64,000 nucleotides of DNA from Panonychus citri (Eukaryota; Arthropoda; Arachnida; Trombidiformes; Tetranychidae). Both the position numbers and the translations under genes were made by a program. Shown in pieces: positions 1 through 11,644 of this stretch. The notes below the pieces were generated by a model that was not told the DNA's origin, did not search any database, and saw nothing but the letters and a program-made list of their open reading frames with translations. The DNA is taken from positions 1,736,001 through 1,800,000 of the forward strand of contig NW_026515539.1 of assembly GCF_014898815.1 (NCBI RefSeq). The letters are read 5' to 3'. How positions within the stretch are numbered: position 1 is the stretch's first letter; each line of letters starts with the position of its first letter.

Positions 1-267
1 ATAGAAGATGGAAAAAAAGATAAATGAAATAAAAGAAAAAGAAGAATTTGTTAGTTTTCTAAGACAATAACATGATTGAAACCGGAAGAAAAAGAAGCTG
101 AACTGATGAGCATAAAGTGTTGATAATCTGATGAAATTGTTTTTCACTACTCAAAGTTTCAGAATATAAAAGGTAAGAAATAAAAGGTAAGTGAAAAAAG
201 AAGAAAATTGAATAGAATGGAAAAAAAAGGAAAAGGTGATCAAGACAAGAGATTAAAGGTAACATAC

Positions 268-1200
268 TCGAACGTGAAAATCCATTTTTGACACAATTAG
301 GGCACAATAATTTTGTATCAGTTTACCATAACCATCCTTAAGGGATCCCCAGAATCGTCCGAGATCACCGACTATCCGACGATTTGGATATGCATCAATA
401 ATGGCCTGGAAGATGAATGACGATTATCATCATGATCATCGTCATGATTGCCAATAAAGTAATCAGTAAATTTTCATTAGAGCGGAAAATAGACGTCGAT
501 TGATAAAAAGAGAGAGAGAGAGAATAAGGAGACGATTGGAAAAATTAACATGAAGCATATCAAAAGAAAGAGAATGAAAATGATTCGGTAAGAGAGATTG
601 GTCAGGTTTTCATGTCTCTTGTTAATGATGATGATTTGAGAAAAAAGAACAGTTATTTTCTCTCTTAAAGTCGAGACGAGATTTTGTCACTCTTTTTGAA
701 TGAGAAGATATAATTTACCTTAGGATGTCCTTCACGGAGCAGTTTATGAACAACATGACAGAATTTCCAGCAAACAATTGGATTCTCTTGAAGAGGTAAT
801 TTAACAGCAAAATTCCAAAAGAATGCTGATCCCTTTTCACGAAATGAATCGATGATAATTCCTTTTTTTCATATATTATGATTGTGTGTGGTGTTGATGT
901 GATGGTGATGATAATTGTTCAGATGAATAGACAATAGAAGAAGAGAAGAGAGAAAAAACAAAAGAATAAAAAATCAAATCAAAAGGATTTAGAATTGATA
1001 GTAAAATAACAACAAGGAAGAGAGAGAGAGAGAGGATGATGATGCGAATACATTGAAACACTTTGAAGCCAACAAATGATCACAATTAACTCACTTCGAA
1101 CGTGTTTCTCTTTGACTGGACACTCATTGTTGTTGATGGCTTTTCGTATGCTATTGGCTTGAGAATGATCCTGGATGGAGAGAAATATTTCCGAGACCAT
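268..1200 (-). CDS. Hip1: HIP1/HIP1R-type endocytic adaptor, 5' part (ANTH domain), truncated by window edge
   Basis: Three exons join in phase: 1200-1095, 861-719 and 405-268. They encode about 129 residues of an ANTH domain, and a GT donor follows the third exon, so the gene continues past base 1. Exon 1 ends with a KAI..PVKEKH stretch, the ANTH motif that binds PI(4,5)P2. Exon 2 carries the family hallmark VCWKFCHVVHKLLREGHP. Exon 3 corresponds to the region after LKDS in human HIP1, with GRFWGSLKDGYGKL. HIP1/Sla2 proteins link clathrin, phosphoinositides and actin during endocytosis. The ATG at 1200 gives a short leader before the ANTH core; an upstream exon cannot be excluded. The intron between exons 2 and 3 is about 310 bp and GA-rich. 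The coiled coil and THATCH actin-binding domain would lie outside the window. Identification rests on remembered family sequence and is strong for the family, less so for HIP1 versus HIP1R. Confidence 0.9.
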
Positions 1201-2116
1201 GATGATGATGATGATATGGATGAAGATGCCAAGAAGAACGAGAAAAGAAAAACAAAAGATAATTAGAAAAGAAAAGATAAAATGATTGTCAAATACACTA
1301 CAAAATTAAGAGTAGAGAAAAGAAAAATATAAGAATAGAATAGAATCCAATGAATTGGGAGAGAATTGGTTGTTTTTTTTTTGGAACTTGAAACATTTTA
1401 GAAACTAGCAAATTATCATTGTACTAGTCAAGTTGACAATTTAAAGGTGTGTAAATTAATATTCACATGAACGGGTGAAAATTAGTAAATATTTCATGTT
1501 TCTGATATGTGACAATTTGGTATCTGCCCATTTTTCAACAAATTAAAGGCGGATTGAAATGGTTAACAAATGAGAGGGGTAATGGTAATCAGAGTAGGTA
1601 AATATAAAAACAGCAAATGAGTGATATGTTAATGACGGATGAGAGAGAAAGAGACAATTTAAATTTGGAAACGTAATGACAATTAAAGGTAAACTTACTA
1701 CTTCAGAGTGAATAGACATTAGAGTGATGGTGATGGTGGAAATGAGATGAGAATAAGATTCGTTCTGTTGATTGTTGACACTTTTTGTTTAGATTTTAAT
1801 TTGCTCATGGGAACATTGAATAGATGAAGGATAAAAATATTAAAAACAGATAAAAAGAATAAAAAAACTTAAACAATGAATAAAAATGTTGATGGTTCAG
1901 TTGATTATCTCATGTTAAGAAGTGATAATGTTTTGAAAAAAAGAAAATTAGAAAATGAGATTATCGATTATCGATCATCTTTTTTTTCGATTATTGACTA
2001 AATCGATTAATCGATGTTCTTATTGTAAACTTTTTGTTTAACTTGAACAATTTGTTTTCCTTTTGATGAAGAAAATGTTTTGTTTCTCTGTGAGATTATA
2101 TTTAATTTAATGATCC
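1201..2116. promoter_or_regulatory. Divergent intergenic region HIP1/DNMT1 with ATCGAT cluster
   Basis: No coding sequence is visible between the HIP1 start and the DNMT1 start. The hexamer ATCGAT occurs four times in 53 bases, at 1963-1968, 1970-1975, 2002-2007 and 2010-2015, about 100-150 bp before the DNMT1 ATG. This resembles the core of the insect DRE element (TATCGATA), which marks promoters of replication and housekeeping genes. The assignment to a DREF-like factor is inference. Confidence 0.45.
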
Positions 2117-5100
2117 ATGGATGGATTATCATCTTCTTCATCTTCTCGTAAACGTCAACTCACCAGTCAATTAGTTATTTGTGATCAGTGTGATAATCCA
2201 ATCGATGAGTGTATTAATCTAAATGTCGATGATGATGAAAACAAAGGTGAACTTTTTCTCGAAGAAGTGATCGCATTGGCTGACCCGAAGTTGACCCAAT
2301 TTTTTGAGAGTCAAATTGAAGATTCACTGGAATTGAATGTAACCAATTACTGTTTGTATGATGCAAATTATCATTTGGTTTCTATTGATTCTGGACTAAT
2401 CGAATCGGACAAACCCGTTTATCTTAAAGGTTATTTGAAGCCCTTGACTGATACCGACGATGGTCCTAATGAGGGTTCGGTGGCGACTTGTGGTATTGGG
2501 CCGATTGATCAATGGTGGATCTCGGGGTTTGATGGAGGTGAACGTGTTTTAATTGGTGTTGAATCGCCTCTTTGTAGGTACAATTTACTTTTACCTCATC
2601 CAAGGTACAAAATTATCTGTGAAAGTATCGGGGATAAAATAATGGCCACTAAACATATTATCGAGTGGATTGAATGTAATCCAGAGTCCAATTGTTCACA
2701 ATTAGTTCAACATTTAATTGTTAAGTGTCCGAAACTTAAATTATCTCGATTATATCAAATTTTACCTTTCATTTTGGACCAAATTCAATCGTATGATGAA
2801 TCTGCATCACCTGAGGAGCTTAAACTTTTTGAAACTGTTGCGATTCAAGAGTTAATTGAATCGGCATCACAAAAGTCACTTAAATTAAAAAGGTAACCAT
2901 TATTATCTGTGTTTAATGAGTAAATTTACTAACTGCTAATCTAATTACAGACCTAAATCATTGGCTAATTGTGGTGGAAGTCAAGAGAATGAATCTATCG
3001 GCTCTAAGATTCGTAAATCAATTAACAATGATTCGTTTGCGACTTGTACTCAACTCGTGGCAACTTTTTTCGAGGAACAATTTAAAGGAGCTTTGAATCC
3101 ACGGAGAGATGAAATTAAATCAACAACAATTTACAAAGAATTAGGTAATCGTGGTTATGGTAAATCGAAACGTGATTTAATTAATTCTAAAATCATTTGG
3201 ACCAGTGAAACAAAACATGTCGATTCTTTTTCCAAAAGAATTTACTATGAATCAACTCGAATCAATGGAATCCAAGTAATCATTTAACTAACAATTTTTA
3301 AATTTAATTTAAACCAATTCTCTCCTTTTAAATTGTTAAGATTGTCATCGGAAATTTCGTGTTGATTGCGAGGAATCAAAGAAACGCCATTGAAGATAAC
3401 ACTGGAATTGGAAGAGTTATCGATTTATTTGAATCAATTGATGGTCAAAAATACGCTCACATTGATTTTCTTTGGTAAGTTGGTTATTAATTTGATATTG
3501 GGAATCGCTAATTAGCCTATTTAATTCAGTTTTAGTGAGAGTACAGTTCTCGAGGAAACGGGTTCGTCCAATTCCGTTTATTTGATTCGTGAATGTGGTG
3601 ACATTTTGTTGTACAATTTGATTGACAAAGTTGATGTTGATCTTGGATTAGATTTATCTTTGGAGAAACGAGATTATCATTGCGATCGAATCTATTCAAA
3701 AGATTATGGTTGGTTTAAGTGTTTTAATCAACAAATTGTTAATCTACTCGAAGCTAAATCATGTCTTGGTTGTTACTTTCAAGATGAGCGGCGAAAATTA
3801 AATCAAATTGTTCTGTCAAAATGTTGCATAGAAAAAGATGATTTATCTTATTTTGAAAGCATCACAATTAATGGTCATTGTTTTCACGAGGAATCGTTCG
3901 CACTAATTAGTCCTGATTCAGTTGATTTACCGGATTTTCTGTTGAAAGAAATGAGATGTAATCAAATCAACGACTCTTCTTATGATGAAAATCTTTACCC
4001 TGAACGTTATCGTAAACAATTTACTGAATTTATCAAAGGTGGACTGGACGATATCAATCAGATTTATACGATTGTCCGAATCAAGAAAATCTTTCGTAAC
4101 AAGGTTGACACTAACGACGATTGTCAATTAGAAGTACAGTTATTTTATCGACCTCAGAATTGTTTTGGTAATTATGATCAACTTCTTGGGTCTTCTCTTG
4201 ATGAAGTTTATTTAACTAACGAAAGTCAAACTATCAACTGTTCAGCTCTTCGAGAACCTTGTAATGTTTATTACCTTGGAAATGATCAAAATCGACCTGA
4301 TAATTTACTGATTGCTCATCGTTATTTTGTTAAATCATTTTACAATCCTGTTACTAAATTGTTCGAGACACTTTCTCAAGATGAATTATCTTCATTTTCA
4401 ACTTACCAACAATCAATTTTACCTACAGTTCAACCTTTGAAAACTCTTGATCTTTTCTCTGGCTGCGGTGGATTGGCCTCGGGTTTCAAGGAATCGGGCT
4501 CATCTGAAACACTTTGGGCCATTGAGAAAGATTCATCGGCCGCAAAATCATTCGGTTATAATTTTCCGTCAGCAAATGTCTTTAATCAAGATGCTAATTT
4601 ATTGTTGGCTCGATTACTTTCCGGTGAAAAATATTCCAACGATGATCAGAAACAGTGTCTTCCTCAACCAGGGGAAGTGGAAATGATTCTTGGTGGACCA
4701 CCATGTCAGGGATTCAGTGGGATGAATAGATTTTCCAATCGACTCTATTCCGTTTTCAAAAATTCACTTCTTGTCACATTCTTAAGTTACATTGATTATT
4801 ATCGACCTAAAGTTGTCGTTTTTGAAAATGTTCGTAATTTCGTTCAATTCGAACGAAGTAAAATTCTCAAACTAACATTATCATGCCTTCTAACGATGAA
4901 CTATCAAGTGACCTTTGGTATTCTTCAAGCGGGTTCTTATGGTGTTCCACAATCGCGTCGAAGAACATTTATTCTAGCCACTGATCCAACTATTGAATTA
5001 CCTAATCTACCGAAACCTTTACACTGTTTCTCAGCGCGAGCTTGTCAACTTGATATTCTGATTGGTACTAAACGATCAAAGTCAATGTATCACAATCAGA

Positions 5101-5916
5101 ATTACAGTTATTTTCGTCCATATACCGTTGCCGATGCAATTAGTGATCTACCAGATGAAGTTGGTCACTCGTTGGACTATTCGTGTTCATACAAATCGAC
5201 GAAAACATTTTACCAAAAGTTAATGCGAAAAGGGAGCGAAAATCTCACTAATGTAAGTCTACATGTTGTTCCGTCGATGAGTTTACTAAATCAGGCTCGA
5301 ATTGATAAGATCCCTTGTTTCCCTGGTGCTGATTGGAGAGATTTGCCGAATATCCGTTTGATCTTATCTGATGGAACTGTCATCGAAAAACTCGATTACC
5401 ATTATGATGATATTAAAAATGGTAAATCATCAAGTGGATCGTTTCGTGGTGTCTGTGATTGTGCCTCAGGCAATGTTTGCTCAAAATCAACTTCCCGTCC
5501 AGAAAACACTTTGATTCCTTGGGGTTTAGTCCATACTGCTAATCGAAACTATCAATGGTCTGGATTATTTGGTCGCCTTCAATGGAATGGATTTTTCATC
5601 ACGACGATAACCAAAACGGTTCCTAGTAGTAAACAAGGAAGTGTCTTACATCCTCGGGCTAATCGGGTTATTTCAATCCGAGAATCAGCTCGATCACAAG
5701 GCTTTCCTGACAGTTACCATTTCTCTGGATCAATGGCTGAGATTAAAGTTCAGGTGAATTATTTTACTACAGTTTGATAATCAATTAACTTCCATGATTA
5801 TATTTCTTTGACTAATCTCCATTTTTTTTCTCAATACAAATTAGATCGGCAATGCAGTTCCAATTCCATTGGCTCGAAGTATTGGTTTTCAAGTATCGAA
5901 ATCACTGAAAAGTTAA
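2117..5916 (+). CDS. Dnmt1: DNA (cytosine-5)-methyltransferase 1, lacking a CXXC zinc finger
   Basis: Five exons in phase: 2117-2892, 2951-3275, 3341-3474, 3530-5753 and 5845-5916, giving 1,176 residues. Exon 1 holds the RFTS replication-foci domain (GPIDQWWISGFDGGE, residues about 40-250). Two BAH domains follow (from about residue 367 and about 430-690). The catalytic domain has all core motifs: DLFSGCGG from Asp719, PPCQGFSG with catalytic Cys804, ENVRNF, QSRRR, and GNAVP in the last exon. This enzyme copies CpG methylation after replication, in the nucleus. Human DNMT1 has a CXXC finger and autoinhibitory linker between RFTS and BAH1. Here that stretch is only about 110 residues with two cysteines, so the eight-cysteine finger cannot form. 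The protein is shorter than the human form (about 1,616) mainly for that reason and a short N-terminus. No frame break is seen, so it looks active. The ATG at 2117 precedes a Ser-rich, SRKR-containing start; another upstream ATG is out of frame. Confidence 0.96.
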
Positions 5917-5929
5917 TTACTAGCAGATT

Positions 5930-6165
5930 ATTCATTATATTACATCATATTTCTAGGAACAGCAAAATCTAATCATTAATGAAAGAGAACAATCAAGTTA
6001 ATTATTATTTTAAACAAATGCTTTTGTATTGACTTATTCGCCATTTTTGGATAATCAAGATTGATAATCTCATAATTTGAATAAATTTCGCCCTTGATTT
6101 ACTCAACCTCAGATTAAATTTTTCTCCTCTCCAATTGTTGGTATTAATTTTCCAAAAGTCGCAAT
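5930..6165 (-). pseudogene. Relic of ETHE1 last two exons, inside tandem duplication
   Basis: On the minus strand, 6165-6041 resembles ETHE1 exon 6 (TIGEEK, then a one-base deletion that brings an early stop). 5980-5935 resembles exon 7 (FAVPRNMM followed by a stop). The intact counterparts are at 6591-6475 and 6417-6377. Spacing between matching positions is roughly 440-450 bp, so this is one unit of a tandem duplication at the DNMT1/ETHE1 junction. It has decayed and probably survives only as 3' flanking DNA. Confidence 0.75.
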
Positions 6166-6260
6166 TTAGAAGTTCATTTGGTAATCAGTAACGTGCATAA
6201 TTTAATTGTGGAAAAAAAACATTTAATAGAGTAATTTTTTCTTTTACTAATTGTATATTT

Positions 6261-6313
6261 TTGTACAAATTAGATTGGATTTGCATACCGAAATCGATGA
6301 AAAGTTGATTAAC
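6261..6313 (+). pseudogene. Relic of the DNMT1 terminal exon (3' part)
   Basis: The bases after the acceptor-like TACAAATTAG here match the end of the DNMT1 last exon: ATTGG.TTT...CGAAATC..TGAAAAGTT at 6274-6308 aligns with 5881-5915, an offset of 393 bp. The GNAVP codons are missing. Together with the ETHE1 relic to its left it shows that a segment spanning both gene ends was duplicated. DNMT1 uses the left copy of its end and ETHE1 the right copy of its own. Confidence 0.65.
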
Positions 6314-6376
6314 TCACAGTTAATTTGGTTGTTTGTTTCATTTACAATTAAAAAGTTATCGTTAATCAATCACGAT

Positions 6377-7765
6377 TCATGTACCACCACAAATCATATT
6401 TTTAGGGACAGCAACATCTAATCATCAATGAGAGAACAATTAAAGTTAATTACATTGTGATTAAATTATCTTACCCATCATTTTTGGATAATCAAGATTA
6501 AGATTTTCCATAATTTGAATAAATTCTTCCCGTGATTTACTCAATCTTGGATTAAACTTTTTTTCCTCTCCAATTGTTGACGTTAATTGACCTAAAGTTG
6601 TTAAATTAAAAATAAAACAATTGATTGAATGATTAACAATTCAATAAGAAAATAATTACATACCATTATAATCGTGAGCCGGGTAAACATTATAATCATC
6701 AGGTAATATAAAAAGCCTGGAGTGAACTGAATCATAAAGCTTGGATGATGATCCTAAATGAATGACAGACAATTAACTAGATTAAATGATAATCAATGAA
6801 AGCAAACAATTAAATACCTTCTTGAAAATCGGTTCGACCACAACCTCTAATGAACAAAGTATCTCCGGTGAAGGCTCGTTTATTATCGTGATCAATTAAA
6901 CTCATACAACCATTGGTATGACCTTTCAACCAGAAAATGATCAAATCAATTAAGCACAAACTGTAAACAATCATCAGCTTAAATTACCTGGAGTGAAAGA
7001 TACATTTAGTTTAATCAAACCACAATCAATAACTTGTCCATCTTCAGCACAAATATCAGCCTGAGCTCCACTTGATTTAGATATGATACTAATCACTTTT
7101 GAATTATTTTCTAAATTCAAACGATTCTTGATTAATCCAGACCCCGTTATATGATCGGCATGAACATGAGTATTAAGAACATATCTAAGCTGATTACCAT
7201 GAAAAAGAAATCAAAATGAGAGATTTAGAGAGTTAAATCAAAATAAATACAAGCGAATTTGTATCATGAGTTAGGATAATTATCATAAAGATTATTATGA
7301 TCAACATACGATTAAATACTCATTTGATGAATAAATTGATTGCGATGATTAACTCAATGATATTCAAAGATAAAATAACAGTTACTATGGTGAGAAATTA
7401 ACTTATAGATTAGGCCAGGCAATCAACTAGCTAATAGCAATTTATTAACTGAAAATTACTAACCTCAAGTCCGAGTTGTTCAACTAATTTAAGATCTCGA
7501 TCAACTTGCTCAAGAACAGGGTCAATGAGAAGGGCAACTTTCTGGGCTCGGTCACCAATTAAGTATGAGTATCCACAACAAGTTCGATCAAATAACTAAA
7601 AAGACAAATTAAATAAACGAGCAAAAAAAAATGATCAAATTAATGAAAAAAAAACTCTATTGACATAAACAGAGAAAACAACAGATGAGAATCTAAATTT
7701 AAATTGCAACAATTAGAGATTCAATTAGTTACCTGACGGAAAATGAGGGCTCCTCGTGAAGCCAT
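6377..7765 (-). CDS. Ethe1: ETHE1-like persulfide dioxygenase (metallo-beta-lactamase fold)
   Basis: Seven short exons in phase: 7765-7733, 7595-7464, 7189-6988, 6922-6818, 6753-6664, 6591-6475 and 6417-6377; 239 residues (human ETHE1 is 254). Recognisable landmarks are LIDPVLE, the metal-binding THVHADHITGSG, GHTNGC, FTGDTLFIRGCGRTDFQ, YPAHDY, and the C-terminal AVPKNMICG. The family oxidises glutathione persulfide with a non-haem iron in the mitochondrial matrix and is part of sulfide detoxification. The N-terminus is only 11 residues before the core (MASRGALIFRQ), shorter than the human leader, so a mitochondrial targeting signal is weak or comes from an unseen upstream exon. The exon-3 start is set by choosing the acceptor ending at 7190, which keeps phase and gives LRYVLNTH. 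The gene is head to head with MAGI. Broken copies lie at 5930-6165 and 62823-63167. Confidence 0.93.
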
Positions 7766-8317
7766 GATGGTTGATAATCACAGATAGTGAGAGAAAATCA
7801 GCAAAAAACCAACAGTCAATTAAGAATTGATTGTTAATCGAGGAGAAAAATCAAGAAGTAGAATTGAATGAAAAAGTAACAATTTAGTGAGAATAGAATA
7901 CAAATACTATTTAAAGAGAAAAGTTCGTGAGAATAGCAGGTTATTCTTCGAGCGTCAAGTTTTGAGAAGAAAATTTTTAAAAATTTTTCTTAAATGTTTT
8001 TCTCTTGTTTAAATGATCTTGATGAATTTGTAATCGTTTCATTTTATTTTTAATTTGTTTTAATTGTTTCACTTGTGATTATCGACAATCTATTCTTTTA
8101 ATTACACGAGTGGTTTATATTATTCACCGAGTGAAGGTTCGTTTAAATTGTGATTTAAATATTTCCTTTTGTTTCCCTTTGATGTGTTGCAGTTTTTGTG
8201 TATTTCCTTATCTATAAAACTATCATCTAAATGCAATTTAAGTGGCCTAGTGAATTAAGTAATTAGCTTGTTTATAATTTGATTACTGTTTTAACTAATT
8301 TATTATTGTGTATCAAC
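7766..8317. promoter_or_regulatory. Divergent promoter region ETHE1/MAGI, possible TATA box
   Basis: A 552-bp non-coding interval between two start codons pointing apart. TATAAAA lies at 8213-8219, about 100 bp before the MAGI ATG, and is a candidate TATA element for MAGI. The rest is AT-rich with no coding potential. Confidence 0.4.
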
Positions 8318-10219
8318 ATGGAACATGATTCTAGTAATCAATATCATGAACAGCAACAGCAACAACATTTTCACCATCTTCATCAGCAACAATTGTTACA
8401 ACAACAAGGACAACAACCGCAACATCATCATCATCAACAACAACAACAACATCAGCTTCATTCACCACCATCATCACAGCAACAAGATCAACAACAGCAA
8501 CATCAACAAGATCTTCAATCAATAAATCAAGAATATTTGGATAAAAGTTTGATTGAAGAACAGGATATTTATGAGAAAGCTACTCTTGAAAGTCAGATTA
8601 GATATGGAGGTGGAGGCCCACCCATGGAATCGGTTCCAACAATTCCTCAATTAAGACATTGGAGTGAAGTTGTTTATGAATCAAAAGATGTTAGAATTGA
8701 AGAGTGGAGTATTGCTGGTGGATCAGATTATGGTCAGTTGCCTTATTTTATGGATTCTGGTGATATTTTATTAGAAGTTAATGGTTATCGAGTTGCCGGT
8801 TTAACAAGAAATGATGTCATTTACCTGATTCACAATAAACCTTTGGTTGATATTAAAGCTGTTTCTTCGAGCTCTTCCTTTGGTCTTCCAATTGATCTTA
8901 GAGAATATCTTTCTCGTCAATTTGCTCGTGGATCAGTTGACCATGATCTACAAATTACTATTCGAGATAATGTCTACATGAAGACCATCCCATGTACTAC
9001 CAGATTACCCAGATCAGATGAGATTGATGGAGTTGATTATAAGTTCATTTCTACTGAAGAATTCATGGAAATGGAGAGAAGTGGAGTTCTTTTGGAAAGC
9101 GGTATTTTCATGGGTCGTCACTATGGTACACCTTTACCTTTATCAAATTCCGATAATTCAATTGTTCCCATGCACCCAAATGACTCTAATTCAACTTATG
9201 AGAACAAAGAAATGTTAAATAGAAATGTTTCTTACATCAATTCACAAGGAGCTAATCCAGATGATCCTAATTCGGATTCAAATGAGAATAAACAAAATCA
9301 TCCAGACGGTAACAGTAACGGTGAATCTGTGAATGGACCCGGTGTTACGGCTAATCAATTTTCAGCCAATTTAGCTGCTAAAAGAAGGCGAAATCGTAGT
9401 AATATTGCTGCCATTGATGCGAGCTCTTTACCTCATGGATGGGAGAAAATCAGTGATGCTCATTATGGTGTTTACTATATTGACCATATCAATAAGAGAA
9501 CTCAATATGAGCGACCTTATGAGATTGAATTGACCAAAGGTGAAAATGGTTTTGGGTTTACTTTGATTGAACTTGACAAAGGTCTTGTTGTTGTTAAAAA
9601 TATTGTGCCAAGAGGACCCGCTGACCAGAGTGGAGTAATTCAGCCTGGTGATGTCCTAGTCTCTGTGTCCGGTGTTTCTGTTTCAGGTCTTCAACATTCA
9701 GAGATTGCTCGTCTCTTTGGTACCTTTGTAGTTGGTGATCGGGTTAAATTAACCTTTGCTCGTGGTTACCAATTACCACCAGAATTTACAATGGAAGAGG
9801 ATAAAGAGTATGAATTTATTAACATCTCATTAACCAAAGGATCAGATGGTTTTGGTTTTACCATATCAGACAGTGACAAGGGACAAAAGGTGAAGAAAAT
9901 TCTTGATACCGAGCGATGTGGTCCACTTCGAGTTGGTGATATTCTGGTTACCGTTAACAATACAGATTTATCTAGTTTACCTCATGTAAAAGTGGTCGAA
10001 GCATTGAAACAATGTTCCATTGGTGAGACTTCATCGATGACAGTTAAACGTAAGAAAAAGTTCAGAAGTAAAACGCCTTTGACTCTGCACCCTTCGAACA
10101 CTTTTTGTGAGAAAGAGGTCACTACTCCTCAGCGTAATTGTAAGACACCTAATTGTGAGATGATGTTGCGACGAGATTTTGAGTGGATGACCGCCGAAGA
10201 TCAGTTGAATCAACAACAT

Positions 10220-10251
<32 letters not shown>

Positions 10252-11644
10252 ACAACAGGCTGTGAATGGACTTTACCAAACACCTCAAAGTCTGAGTTTA
10301 ATTAACAACAATGCTTACGAAACCGGTGGTTACTGTCAATCAAATAATTATTCACCCAATAGTTTAATGGTAAACAATCAAAAAGCCACACCAAGTCCAT
10401 CTTCCAATGTGGGTCTTAATGGAGTCCCTCATTATCTTCCTCAACAACCTCATCCCCATCTTCAACACACCAGCAGCTCAATGTATAATATGGTTGGGAT
10501 ATCACAACAAAATGGTGCCGGTTTGATGTCAATGCCATCACAGCTCAATATGGATCCTTATGGTCTTACTGAACTGACCAGTGATGGTCTGGTTGCCAAT
10601 AGTCTGGTTGTCAACAATCCTCCTCCTCCCCCACCTCATCCTCATTTTACACATATGATTCAAAATGGCGATGAACTGGGAACAGGGGAAGAGTATCTTG
10701 CTCATAATAGATTTCCGGATGAAGATGATTACGAGTACTTTGTGGTAACCCTTACCAGAGGGGAAGCTGGTTTCGGATTTCGTATTGTCGGTGGGGCAGA
10801 AGAAGGGAGAAACATTTCCGTTGGGTCAATAGTGATCGGTGGGGTGGCTCATAAAGATGGTATACTTAAGGCTGGAGATGAAATTCTGTCAATCAATGCA
10901 AGAGACATTACCGGAGCCTCTCATCACACTGTAGTTAACTTAATGTCTTCCTGTGATAATACAGTTTCATTGTTAGTTCGACGAAAGAAAAACTCTGATG
11001 CTTATGATGTTGTTTTACAACGTGAAGCAACTGAAGACTTTGGTTTTGTAATAATCTCTTATGGTAATTGTGCCTTGATTGGTCGGATTATTGAAGCAAG
11101 TCCAGCTCATCGTTGTGGTCGCCTTCGAATTCGTGATAAGATAATCATGGTTAACGGTCATGACATTCGTAACACCTCTCACCCGGAAGTAGTTAACATG
11201 ATTAAAGAATCGGGTCACACTTTGTGTCTACGTATTATCCCAGCAGATAGTTACTCAGTTGAGCTCATTCGTGGTCCAAAAGGTTTCGGTTTCTCGATTC
11301 GTGGTGGAGCCGAATTCAATGGTATGCCTTTGTTTATCTTGAGAATTGCACCCGATGGATCAGCTCATTCATTACTCAATGTTGGTGATGAAATCATTGA
11401 GATCAATGGTATTTCCACTGTTAAAATGACTCATGCAGAAGCGGTTCAAGTTATTCACCAAAGCGGTGCTCAAGTTAAACTCAAGCTTCGTCGTAATGCC
11501 AACCCGAATGTTGTTCCTCCACCAGCTTATGATGGTACCAATTATCCTCAAGCAATAATGTACAACCACAACCATTCATACCCATCGTACTCTGCTCCAG
11601 CTTTGATGCAACAATTTCAATCTATGCATCTTAATTCATCTTAA
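8318..11644 (+). CDS. Magi: MAGI-family scaffold (membrane-associated guanylate kinase, inverted), single exon
   Basis: One open frame of 1,108 residues from ATG 8318 (AACATGG context). The frame stays open upstream but has no better ATG. Order: Gln/His-rich leader (about residues 8-75); PDZ0 (about 110-190); shortened guanylate-kinase-like segment with TIRDNVYMKTIPCTTR; one WW domain at about 370-400 (LPHGWEKI...YYIDHINKRTQYERP); PDZ1 and PDZ2 (about 402-580); a polyGln tract (10206-10256); a proline-rich linker; and PDZ3, PDZ4 and PDZ5 (about 805-1060). The WW ends in TQYERP with Tyr in place of the second Trp, as in WW2 of vertebrate MAGI, so WW1 is the missing one. MAGI proteins organise adherens and tight junctions and bind beta-catenin, PTEN and RASSF-type partners. 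A 3.3-kb multi-domain gene without introns is unusual next to intron-bearing neighbours; retroposition followed by long residence, or intron loss, are possible. Confidence 0.95.

Noticed and set aside
1..267. Possible fourth HIP1 exon at the left edge
   Set aside because: No acceptor or HIP1-like peptide is visible on the minus strand; it reads as intron.
6475..6480. ETHE1 ending by read-through in exon 6 (GKII stop)
   Set aside because: A consensus donor there and the downstream exon giving AVPKNMICG restore the conserved C-terminus.
7184..7189. ETHE1 exon 3 starting after the nearer AG (at 7185)
   Set aside because: It breaks the reading frame; the acceptor five bases upstream keeps phase and the conserved LRYVLNTH.
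8279..8317. Upstream extension of MAGI
   Set aside because: The frame is open but starts without ATG; the first ATG in good context is at 8318.
8325..8525. Asn/His/Ile-rich and Val-rich frames over the start of MAGI
   Set aside because: Off-frame readings of the CAA/CAT repeat in the MAGI leader.
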